Part shown: piece by piece, positions 8,086 through 14,028 of the stretch
How the letters are laid out: each line of letters starts with the position of its first letter
Position numbering within the stretch: position 1 is the stretch's first letter
NCBI GenBank assembly: GCA_001515955.1
Contig: LOES01000195.1
Span: 1 to 14,028, forward strand
DNA: 14,028 nucleotides
Reading direction: 5' to 3'
Origin: Clostridia bacterium BRH_c25
GTDB taxonomy: Bacteria; Bacillota_A; Clostridia; Lutisporales; Lutisporaceae
The notes under the pieces: model-generated
What the model was told of the DNA's origin: nothing
The model's input: only the letters and a program-made list of their open reading frames with translations
Database searches by the model: none
Made by a program: the position numbers and the translations under genes

Positions 8086-8107
8086 CATATTTCATGCTGG
8101 AAACATG
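8086..8107 (-). repeat. Inverted repeat at the 5' end of the TPR-gene leader
   Basis: Arms CATGTTTC (8100-8107) and GAAATATG (8086-8093) pair over 8 bp, with one G-U, around a 6-base loop. It starts a few bases after the predicted transcription start, where either an operator or a 5' stabilising stem would fit. Confidence 0.35.
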
Positions 8108-8120
8108 TTATTATTATAAA

Positions 8121-8149
8121 ATGATAGCATTGCATGTGATTTATGTCAA
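8121..8149 (-). promoter_or_regulatory. Sigma-A type promoter for the TPR gene
   Basis: Minus strand -35 TTGACA (8144-8149), 17-base spacer, -10 TATCAT (8121-8126). The predicted start near 8114 gives a leader of about 130 bases before the TPR ATG at 7981. It is the best promoter match between the two operons and could also feed the opp genes downstream, since no terminator was seen at 7326-7450. Confidence 0.75.
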
Positions 8150-8305
8150 TAATTTACATAATTCACATATATGAGATTTTATTATATATTATCCCACTTT
8201 AATTACATATTTTACTAGCTGTTTTTTTGTAATCGCCTCAATCTTATGACTTTTCAGTTTATTCAAATATTTAAAAGCCATTTTAAAGAGTCTTCAAATT
8301 AAGAG

Positions 8306-8361
8306 AATAAAAAAAACCGTGAATTATTGTTCATAAAAATTTCAATAAAATCTCACAGTTT
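8306..8361 (-). terminator. Terminator-like hairpin in the intergenic region
   Basis: On the minus strand AAACTGTGA (8353-8361) pairs with TCACGGTTT (8314-8322), with one G-U. The intervening bases can partly extend the stem, and a T-run follows directly (TTTTTTTT, 8309-8316, which overlaps the stem end). The reverse strand also ends in a T-rich run. No gene lies between it and the ribokinase terminator, so it is either a back-up terminator or the end of an unannotated small transcript. Confidence 0.6.
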
Positions 8362-8435
8362 CTTTTATCTATATGTTTTACAATAAATATTCTACATTGA
8401 AATTCAAATATTACAAAAGCATATTCCTTGATTTC

Positions 8436-8480
8436 ATAGGTTGCCTAATTCTTCCTTGAAACTTCTTTAATGCAACCTAT
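8436..8480. repeat. 9-bp perfect inverted repeat with 27-base spacer
   Basis: ATAGGTTGC at 8436-8444 and GCAACCTAT at 8472-8480. No T-run follows on the minus strand, so it is not a terminator by itself. It lies between two terminator-like hairpins. Confidence 0.55.
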
Positions 8481-8487
8481 ATATAAC

Positions 8488-8510
8488 AAAAAAGCCGCCC
8501 AAAGGGCGGC
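8488..8510 (-). terminator. Intrinsic terminator after the nucleoside-catabolism operon
   Basis: On the minus strand a perfect 7-bp all-GC stem (GCCGCCC, 8504-8510, with GGGCGGC, 8494-8500) around loop TTT is followed by TTTTTTG. It lies 77 bases after the ribokinase stop codon. Confidence 0.9.
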
Positions 8511-8541
8511 AATTACTAGTGTACTGCTTTATCTTAATTCC

Positions 8542-8562
8542 AAGCCATCTCAAAGACGGCTT
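8542..8562 (-). repeat. Hairpin behind the ribokinase gene
   Basis: Nine-bp stem (8554-8562 with 8542-8550, one G-U on the minus strand) with a 3-base loop, 24 bases after the ribokinase stop codon. There is no T-run on the minus strand, so it more likely protects the mRNA 3' end together with the terminator that follows. Confidence 0.5.
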
Positions 8563-8586
8563 TTGTCACTCTTTAACAATATCTCA

Positions 8587-9486
8587 TTATAAAGCTTTAA
8601 GCCTGCTACCTTTCACCTCTTTCATATATGGAATCGAGGTTTCAGCACCATGTCTTGAAACAGAAATTGAAGCAGCTATAGAAGCAAGCCTTAAAGCTTC
8701 ATTTTCATTATAGCCCTGCAGCAGGCTTCCTATAAAGAAGCCCGTGAAAGTATCTCCTGCAGCGGTAGTATCAACAACGGGCACTTCATATATGCCGTGT
8801 ATAAGCATCTTCCGGCTATCCTTATATTTTACTCCATACCTGCCAAGCGTCAGCACAATCCTTGCTGCAGGATACATCTTCGCAAGACATTCCAGAAGCT
8901 TTTCCTGATCAGCACTACCGCAGATATCTGCAGCTTCAACTTCATTAAGTATAAAATAGTCCACATACTCCAAAGGCAGTGATAATATCTTCTCATTCAT
9001 CGGAGAAGGATTCAATATAATGATAAGCCCCTTATTATGCGCTTGTTCAATAATATAATCCAGCATATTAATCTCATTCTGAAGAATGAGAAAATCGCCC
9101 TGACCAAAACTTTGCAGTGTTTTGTCAATGTGTTTCTTGGTCATTGTCTGATTTGCACCGCCATATAGCATAATACAGTTCTGTCCTGTGCAGTTTACCT
9201 GAATGATGGCATGACCTGTGGAAACATCATCACGCTGTTCTATAAAATCAATATTTATAATGTTTTTCTGAAGAGCCTCGCACAAAATACCACCATCAGC
9301 TTTACCGACAGCACCTGCATGGTATACCTGAACCCCTGACCTTGCCAGAGCAATAGATTGGTTCAGCCCCTTTCCACCACAAAAAACCAGACGTGACTCA
9401 GAGGATATGGTCTCTCCCGGACGGACAAAATGATCAACATGATAAACATAATCTAAATTTAATGATCCAAAGTTTAAGATTTTCAT
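8587..9486 (-). CDS. PfkB/ribokinase-family sugar kinase
   Basis: Cytoplasmic ATP-dependent kinase, probably phosphorylating ribose or a related sugar released by the nucleoside hydrolase of the same operon. It has 299 residues, close to ribokinase length. The substrate motif GGKGLNQ is at 37-43, the NxxE magnesium motif is Asn181-Glu184 (NEVEA), and the ATP/anion-hole motif DTTAAGDTFTGFF is at 239-251 with catalytic base Asp245. All key residues are present. A GGAGG site stands 6 bases before ATG 9486. It is the last gene of the unit, 43 bases after the second M20 gene, and is followed by a strong terminator. A direct nucleoside kinase cannot be excluded, but GGKGxNQ favours ribokinase-type sugars. 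Confidence 0.85.
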   Translation of the reverse strand: MKILNFGSLNLDYVYHVDHFVRPGETISSESRLVFCGGKGLNQSIALARSGVQVYHAGAVGKADGGILCEALQKNIINIDFIEQRDDVSTGHAIIQVNCTGQNCIMLYGGANQTMTKKHIDKTLQSFGQGDFLILQNEINMLDYIIEQAHNKGLIIILNPSPMNEKILSLPLEYVDYFILNEVEAADICGSADQEKLLECLAKMYPAARIVLTLGRYGVKYKDSRKMLIHGIYEVPVVDTTAAGDTFTGFFIGSLLQGYNENEALRLASIAASISVSRHGAETSIPYMKEVKGSRLKAL

Positions 9487-9529
9487 CTATGGCCTCCCAT
9501 CTATATGATAAACATTTTACTGTAAGTTA

Positions 9530-10690
9530 TTATTGTTTTCTAAAAAAACGATAATAGCATTCTATAGCTTCAAAGTATTTTTCCAGTGATACATATTCAT
9601 TTGGCTTATGTGCCTCACTGCTTTCACCCGGACCAAACAGAACAGTCGGCAGATTGTACTGCATTAAAAAGATAGATGCATCACTGAAAAAGCTTGTACC
9701 GGTGAGAACAGGAGGATTACCGCGTACCGTCCGAACCGATTCCGAAAGCTCTTTGACAAGCATATCATCCATAGAAATTTCAACAGCTTTTCGGTTTGTA
9801 AGCACTGTGAATTCCAGCTTTGCACCTGAATAACGCTGCTCAATGTGTTTAATCAGCCGGTTAACTGAAATTAAAAGCTGCTCATGCTTAATCAGCGGAA
9901 CGGTTCGAATATCCAATGTCATAGTGCATGCATCAGGAACCATATTTACCTTGCCCCCACCTTGTATCTTTGTAAGTGTACACGTAGGATTTGAGAGATA
10001 AGGATGAATTTTCTCGCAAACCAGCGATTTAAGCTCTGAAAACAACTTTAAGGCTATCTCGCAGGCATTGATACCTTCCAAGGGATATGCCCCATGAGAA
10101 GTTTTTCCGTGAATGGTAAATTCCAGCCACAGTGTTCCTTTAGATGCAACAGAAATTTCATTGCCGGTAGGCTCTCCGATTATAACCCGCCCTACCCTGT
10201 CAAGTAGTCCGCTTTTTATCACAGCTTGTGCCCCGAGCCCTGATGTTTCCTCATCACCTGTACCTATGAAAATAATATCATTTTGGGGTGTAAAGCCTTC
10301 CAGCGCAAGCTGTTTAAAAGCATACAACATGGCGCAAAGACCGCTTTTCATATCACTTGAGCCTCTTCCATACAACCTGCCGTCTTTAATTGTGGAAAAA
10401 TTCGGGGGAAAATCCCAGCCACTCCTGTTTCCAAAAGGCACAGTATCCAAATGTCCATTAATAAGCAAGGATTTTTCATTTTTGTATCCTTTCAGAATAG
10501 CAATGACATTTGCTCTACCCTCTGAAAACTCTGCAACTTCAACAGAGCAGCCGGTATCCTTTAAATAATCGGCGATAAACTCTGCCAATATGGTTTCCTC
10601 TCCATCAGGATTGACTGTTATGATATTGATTGCTTCACACAACAGCTCTAATGCTTCATCTTTTTGAAATTGTGCAAGAAACGCAGGCAT
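9530..10690 (-). CDS. M20 family metallo-amidohydrolase (ArgE/DapE-like), shorter copy
   Basis: Zinc-dependent hydrolase of amide bonds (deacylase or peptidase), 386 residues. The expected two-metal site is complete: His80-x-Asp82 (HLDTVP), Asp113 in SSDMKSG, catalytic base Glu147 and ligand Glu148 in GDEETSG, Glu173 in IGEPTG, and His361 in SSEAHKPNEY. His199 in TSHG lies in the lid/dimerisation domain. The catalytic domain is split, about 1-180 and 295-386, around the lid domain. ATG 10690 follows GAGGAGG. It lies 26 bases after the GATase1-like gene and 43 bases before the kinase. The substrate is unknown: ArgE, DapE, succinyl-diaminopimelate and peptide hydrolases all share these motifs, and the setting argues against a biosynthetic role. 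Confidence 0.87.
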   Translation of the reverse strand: MPAFLAQFQKDEALELLCEAINIITVNPDGEETILAEFIADYLKDTGCSVEVAEFSEGRANVIAILKGYKNEKSLLINGHLDTVPFGNRSGWDFPPNFSTIKDGRLYGRGSSDMKSGLCAMLYAFKQLALEGFTPQNDIIFIGTGDEETSGLGAQAVIKSGLLDRVGRVIIGEPTGNEISVASKGTLWLEFTIHGKTSHGAYPLEGINACEIALKLFSELKSLVCEKIHPYLSNPTCTLTKIQGGGKVNMVPDACTMTLDIRTVPLIKHEQLLISVNRLIKHIEQRYSGAKLEFTVLTNRKAVEISMDDMLVKELSESVRTVRGNPPVLTGTSFFSDASIFLMQYNLPTVLFGPGESSEAHKPNEYVSLEKYFEAIECYYRFFRKQ

Positions 10691-10716
10691 CCTTTATCGC
10701 CTCCTCTATCACTATT

Positions 10717-11460
10717 TTACTTTGTCAGATAATCCAGAATTCCTTTCCAAAGCTCATCGTAAAACCCCCAATTGACAAACTCCGGAGGACCCCAGTGCGG
10801 TGCACAATCTGAGGTGAATACAGCTGATTTCCCTTTTCCAAATTCACCCACTGCAATAAAAGGATCTCCATCTATGGTAACAAGAACATTACCCTCTGGA
10901 ATTGCCTTTGTACGGTTGTATCCAAGAAAATGCGGCCATTCTTCGGGCAAGCCTTTAATAGCCTCATGCTGTTTGATTATAACGGGAGCAACCCCCTCGG
11001 GGTGTTCAGCCCTGTCATCAAATTCAAGGCATTGTACCGGCAAAACATCTCTTATTGGTGTTTCACCATATCTGGATTTTGCATCAATTCCTGTAAAGGA
11101 CATATAGCCGCCTACCATTAAAAATGAACCGCCTCTATTAACATAGTCTTTAATCAACTGGCATCGGTTTGGTGTTTTTACGCTCCCGGCGAAGGTTTGA
11201 GGAGCAAGCAGCAGAGTGTTGGAACCGATATCCGATAGGATAACACATGAATATTTGCTGATTTCATCCATTGTAAAAGGAAATTTCTTTGGAGCAAGGT
11301 GGTTGGGTATATAATCTACCTCATAACCTGCTTTTTCAATAGCAGCACGTATAAATTCCACGCCTTCTTCATATACCGATGTATAAAAGCTGTCAAAGCC
11401 TTTTACATGAGTCGTATAACTCATCCATGACTCACCGGCAATCAATACTTTCTTAGCCAT
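10717..11460 (-). CDS. GATase1-like (putative glutamine amidotransferase, DUF1355-type) protein
   Basis: 247-residue cytoplasmic protein. It begins with VLIAGESWM (5-13), as in the class I glutamine amidotransferase-like family PF07090 (recalled, not searched). The sheet-helix pattern continues with CVILSDIGSNTLLL (72-85) and LIKDYVNRGGSFLMVGGYMSFTG (102-124, given here by positions). The turn after FLMVGG, where true glutaminases carry the nucleophilic cysteine, reads GGYMS (117-121). Glutaminase activity is therefore unlikely. Later conserved-looking parts are GEFGKGKSAVFTSD (205-218) and CAPHWGP (219-225). ATG 11460 follows AGGAGG; the gaps are 19 and 26 bases to the M20 genes on either side. 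The role is unknown; a sugar- or nucleoside-modifying or binding function would fit the operon. Confidence 0.65.
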   Translation of the reverse strand: MAKKVLIAGESWMSYTTHVKGFDSFYTSVYEEGVEFIRAAIEKAGYEVDYIPNHLAPKKFPFTMDEISKYSCVILSDIGSNTLLLAPQTFAGSVKTPNRCQLIKDYVNRGGSFLMVGGYMSFTGIDAKSRYGETPIRDVLPVQCLEFDDRAEHPEGVAPVIIKQHEAIKGLPEEWPHFLGYNRTKAIPEGNVLVTIDGDPFIAVGEFGKGKSAVFTSDCAPHWGPPEFVNWGFYDELWKGILDYLTK

Positions 11461-11479
11461 TTGTTTCTCCTCCTATTAA

Positions 11480-12754
11480 CTATTTGCACCAGTCCAGAAT
11501 CAACTGTGCGTATATTAAAATTGCATCCAGATATTGCTGCATGTCTATGTACTCATCTGCGGTGTGGCATTGTGCCGGTGAACCGGGACCATATTGCAGG
11601 GTAGGACACCCTGCAATATTCTTCCATACTCGTGAATCGCAACCTGAAGCAGAACCTGCTATATGAACTTCTTCCTCCATTGCAGAACTGTAAGCTCTTT
11701 GAAATGACTTGACAAACGAATGCTCAAGCTCCATTTCAAATGCCCCGCCTGCCTGATAAATAGAAATCTTTGGCTTATGGTCCTTCAGCCACTCATCACC
11801 CTCACAACAGCGGTAAATTGCACCTGTATATGCTTTTACAACCTCATCGTGGTCCATCTGCTTAGGAAGGTAGTGCACACAGGTTTTGAAACAGCAATAA
11901 TCCGCAACTGTAGAGCCTGCCGTACCTCCCTCAATTACTCCTACATTGGATGTGGGCGAAGGCAGCAGTTTATGCTTGTAGTTCATCAGCCACTTGTGTT
12001 CAAGCTCATCAATGGCTGCCATCAGCTTGACAGCTTTTTCTATTGCACTGACCCCCAGCCACTTGAAGCCCGAATGCACTGCTTTTCCTTCTATCTCAAC
12101 TTTAAAAAAGATAAACCCCATATGTGCTGCAATCAGTTCATAGTCTGTAGGCTCACACACTACCACAGCATCGGCTTTTTGCCCGTTTATTGCAGCTGCA
12201 ATAGAGCCATTGCCGCCACCCTCTTCATCTACAACTGACGTAATTACAACCTTACCGGGAAGCGGAATACCAGAATCCTTCAACAGTTGAACCGCCATTG
12301 CAGCTGCCATTAAACCGCTTTTCATATCGCATACGCCAAGTCCGTACATCTTGCCGTCTTTTATTGTCGGCTCATGGGGAGGTGTATTCCATAAGGACAA
12401 TTCTCCTTCCGGCATTGTATCAACATGTCCGTTAAACATTATTGACTTTTTGCTTTCTCCTTCAAAGGCAGCATAAACGTTGTATCTGCCGTCATAGTTA
12501 TGTCCGGGATTTCCCTCCTTGTATTCTGCAAGGCTTTTCTGAATTGCCCGCTCAGTCATCTGGTCTTTAATAACCGAGGAAGCACCCATTTCGTGGAACA
12601 TATGAATAAGGTAATCCTGGCCCTTTCTCTCCAGACCGCCGTCAATACCATGCCCCAGGTCGTGGGTATCGATAGCAACGAGGTCTGAAAGCCGATTGAT
12701 ATATTTGTCTTTGTTCTGTTCAAGGGCTTGTTTCAGCTTTTCTATCATGTCCAC
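11480..12754 (-). CDS. M20 family metallo-amidohydrolase (ArgE/DapE-like), longer copy
   Basis: Zinc-dependent amide hydrolase, 424 residues. The metal site is complete: His110-x-Asp112 (HVDTMP), Asp143 in VCDMKSG, catalytic Glu177 and ligand Glu178 in VDEEGGG, Glu201 in CEPTD, and His397 in QCHTADEY. Compared with the second M20 protein of the operon it has a longer N-terminal part (60-95) with GHNYDGRYNV (84-93), and differs clearly throughout, so it is not a recent duplicate. The start is uncertain. GTG 12754 has an AAAGGA site only 4 bases away, while ATG 12748, two codons on, has a 10-base spacing. It follows the nucleoside hydrolase by 23 bases. The substrate is unknown; removal of an acyl or aminoacyl group is implied by the family. 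A 12-bp perfect inverted repeat lies inside its 3' part. Confidence 0.87.
   Translation of the reverse strand: MDMIEKLKQALEQNKDKYINRLSDLVAIDTHDLGHGIDGGLERKGQDYLIHMFHEMGASSVIKDQMTERAIQKSLAEYKEGNPGHNYDGRYNVYAAFEGESKKSIMFNGHVDTMPEGELSLWNTPPHEPTIKDGKMYGLGVCDMKSGLMAAAMAVQLLKDSGIPLPGKVVITSVVDEEGGGNGSIAAAINGQKADAVVVCEPTDYELIAAHMGFIFFKVEIEGKAVHSGFKWLGVSAIEKAVKLMAAIDELEHKWLMNYKHKLLPSPTSNVGVIEGGTAGSTVADYCCFKTCVHYLPKQMDHDEVVKAYTGAIYRCCEGDEWLKDHKPKISIYQAGGAFEMELEHSFVKSFQRAYSSAMEEEVHIAGSASGCDSRVWKNIAGCPTLQYGPGSPAQCHTADEYIDMQQYLDAILIYAQLILDWCK
11591..11619. repeat. 12-bp perfect inverted repeat inside the longer M20 gene
   Basis: ATATTGCAGGGT (11591-11602) and ACCCTGCAATAT (11608-11619) around the 5-base loop AGGAC. 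It encodes roughly residues 379-390, just before the GPGS turn that leads to the metal-binding His397. No T-run follows. Confidence 0.7.
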
Positions 12755-12777
12755 CCCATCCTTTCACAAGAGTAATA

Positions 12778-13713
12778 TTAGTTGTAAAGTCTTATGCATT
12801 CCTCAACTATATTCCAGAACTTTTCCTGGTCCAATTTAAAAGATACCAGTGAATTTGGCTCCTTGTGCATAGTGTTGAAGTAGTCACACAAAGTACGCCC
12901 ATAACATTTTTCACTTCTGATCTCAACTTCGGTGTACATAGGTTTTGTCTCGATACAAGTAGGATCTATAAGATAGGCAATACAGGTAGGATCGTGCAAA
13001 GGTCCGCCCGCCCAACCGAATACAGCTTTTTGCGTCTTACCGAAGAATCTCATTAGATCCGCGAACAGATGTGCTGCTTTATTATCAATATTCTCCACCC
13101 TATCAACGATTTCCGGATAGCACAAAGCCTGTCTGGTAAGGTCAAGCCCCATCATTACAACAGGCCTGCCTGAGGTAAACACAACATACGCAGCTTCTGC
13201 GTCGGCCAGAATATTAAACTCCGCTGCCGGAGTAGCATTCCCAAGCTGATAGGCACCGCCCATCAATACGATTTGTTGAATTTTCTCTACAATCCTAGGC
13301 TCTCTGCGCATTGCCACAGCAACGTTTGTCAGTGGACCTGTAGGTACCAGTGTAATATCTCCTTCGGAGGCCATCAATGCTTCAATGATAAAATCCACAC
13401 CATGTCTGGGGTCAAGCTTTTTTGTCAATGGCTCGAATACTGGACCGTCAAGGCCGGTTTCTCCGTGGATATCATCCGCAATAACCTGCTTTTCCCGCAC
13501 CATTGGGACACTCATACCAGCACATACAGGCACATCAATGCCCAAGTGCTGACAGACATTCAGCGCATTTCTTGCGGTTTTCTCCAGAGTCTGGTTGCCT
13601 GCTACGACAGTAATGCCCAAAAGCTCCAGGCTCGGGTGCTTTGCAGCCATCATAATTGCTACTGCATCGTCATGTCCGGGATCACAATCAAGAATAATCC
13701 TTCTTTTATCCAT
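12778..13713 (-). CDS. Nucleoside hydrolase, IUNH group I type
   Basis: Hydrolyses the N-glycosidic bond of ribonucleosides to free base and ribose in the cytoplasm. It has 311 residues, typical length. The calcium-binding N-terminal motif is DCDPGHDD (9-16; usually DTDPG). His83 in [12 protein letters not shown] and the pair His240-Asp241 in GGPLHDPT match group I enzymes, which have a histidine at both places. VPTGPLTN (123-130), LMGGAY (150-155) and [12 protein letters not shown] (164-175) form the ribose and metal pocket. ATG 13713 is preceded by AAGGAG. The gap to the permease is 22 bases and to the M20 gene 23 bases. Base specificity cannot be read from the sequence. The operon context suggests a modified or acylated nucleoside. 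Confidence 0.92.
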   Translation of the reverse strand: MDKRRIILDCDPGHDDAVAIMMAAKHPSLELLGITVVAGNQTLEKTARNALNVCQHLGIDVPVCAGMSVPMVREKQVIADDIHGETGLDGPVFEPLTKKLDPRHGVDFIIEALMASEGDITLVPTGPLTNVAVAMRREPRIVEKIQQIVLMGGAYQLGNATPAAEFNILADAEAAYVVFTSGRPVVMMGLDLTRQALCYPEIVDRVENIDNKAAHLFADLMRFFGKTQKAVFGWAGGPLHDPTCIAYLIDPTCIETKPMYTEVEIRSEKCYGRTLCDYFNTMHKEPNSLVSFKLDQEKFWNIVEECIRLYN

Positions 13714-13735
13714 ACTAATCTCCTTTAATAATGTT

Positions 13736-14028
13736 TTATAGTTGCTCTGTCAAGAGAGAGCTTTTTATCTTAGCCTCCCTTACAGATTTACGCCACAAAG
13801 AAACTGTAAGTACAAAAATTGTTATTATATAAGGCATCATCAGAACAAACTGTGATGGCCAGCCATATGCCTGAAGCCTTCCTCCAATCGAATCGGTAAG
13901 GCCGAACAGCAGACAGCCGATCCATGCAAGCATCGGATTGGCACTGCCAAAGAACATTGCTGCAACACCCATAAAGCCTCTCCCGTTAGTCATATTCTCG
14001 GTAAACATCTGTGAATAGCCGATGGACA
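13736..14028 (-). CDS. Nucleoside-type ABC transporter permease, C-terminal part (runs off the window)
   Basis: About 96 C-terminal residues of an inner-membrane permease; the gene continues beyond 14028. The frame stays open to the edge (GYSQMF precedes the internal Met at 14008), so that Met is not the start. It shows the loop [14 protein letters not shown] typical of BPD_transp_2 permeases, then hydrophobic segments around [16 protein letters not shown] and [18 protein letters not shown] and a basic tail. The combination matches the last permease of the NupNOPQ/BmpA nucleoside systems. The matching lipoprotein, ATPase and first permease would be expected just upstream. It is followed after 22 bases by the nucleoside hydrolase, supporting nucleoside import as the task. 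Confidence 0.82.
   Translation of the reverse strand, partial: SIGYSQMFTENMTNGRGFMGVAAMFFGSANPMLAWIGCLLFGLTDSIGGRLQAYGWPSQFVLMMPYIITIFVLTVSLWRKSVREAKIKSSLLTEQL

Larger units (their letters stand above)
7982..8586. other. 605-base AT-rich intergenic region
   Basis: No convincing gene. Reading on the minus strand from high to low it holds two hairpins behind the ribokinase gene (8542-8562, 8488-8510), a 9-bp inverted repeat (8436-8480), a terminator-like hairpin (8306-8361), a promoter (8121-8149) and an inverted repeat in the TPR-gene leader (8086-8107). Two short open stretches on the minus strand, 8189-8281 (30 codons from ATG) and 8334-8444 (37 codons without a start), lack ribosome binding sites and resemble nothing I know. 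Confidence 0.7.

Noticed and set aside
8189..8281. Thirty-codon minus-strand reading frame starting with ATG in the intergenic region.
   Set aside because: No ribosome binding site, AT-rich Lys/Ile/Tyr composition expected by chance, no resemblance to a known family.
8334..8444. Thirty-seven-codon open minus-strand stretch, considered as a gene remnant such as a decayed transposase.
   Set aside because: No start codon, no recognisable motif, and the length is not surprising among six frames.
9071..9090. Inverted repeat TCTCATTC...GAATGAGA inside the kinase gene.
   Set aside because: Eight base pairs with a tetraloop is expected a few times by chance in a window of this size, and it lies in well-conserved coding sequence.

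Overview
The window looks like part of a low-GC Clostridia chromosome. The main clue is the left-edge gene, which encodes the N-terminal part of a SCIFF-type radical SAM peptide maturase, a family typical of Clostridia. AGGAGG-type ribosome binding sites, TTGACA/TATAAT-type promoters and the Opp and nucleoside-type ABC systems fit a Gram-positive firmicute. Every gene I can support lies on the minus strand, so transcription runs from high to low coordinates. No rRNA, tRNA, CRISPR array, insertion sequence or phage gene was found.

Right block (14028 down to about 8490) is one tight run of six genes with gaps of 19-43 bases, each with its own ribosome binding site. In order they are: a nucleoside-type (NupQ/YufQ-like) ABC permease cut by the window edge, a group I nucleoside hydrolase, an M20 metallo-amidohydrolase, a GATase1-like protein without an obvious nucleophile, a second M20 metallo-amidohydrolase, and a ribokinase-family sugar kinase. 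A GC-rich intrinsic terminator closes the unit. The obvious reading is uptake of a ribosylated compound, release of the ribose, phosphorylation of the sugar, and hydrolysis of amide bonds in the remainder. The two M20 enzymes and the GATase1-like protein are not part of ordinary nucleoside salvage and are the most interesting part of the window.

Middle (8586 to 7982) is a 605-base AT-rich gap with several inverted repeats, a second terminator-like hairpin and a good TTGACA-N17-TATCAT promoter. The promoter leads into a small tail-anchored TPR protein (7981-7451).

Left block (7325 to 636) is a six-gene unit. An unrecognised secreted beta-rich protein is followed by a complete oligopeptide/dipeptide ABC transporter in the order A-B-C-D-F, ending in a terminator at 550-595. 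The binding protein has a signal peptide but no lipobox cysteine. A perfect 13-bp hairpin separates it from the permease genes.

The far left (534 to 1) holds a strong promoter and the start of the SCIFF maturase. The SCIFF precursor peptide gene, usually immediately upstream of the maturase, is not present there.
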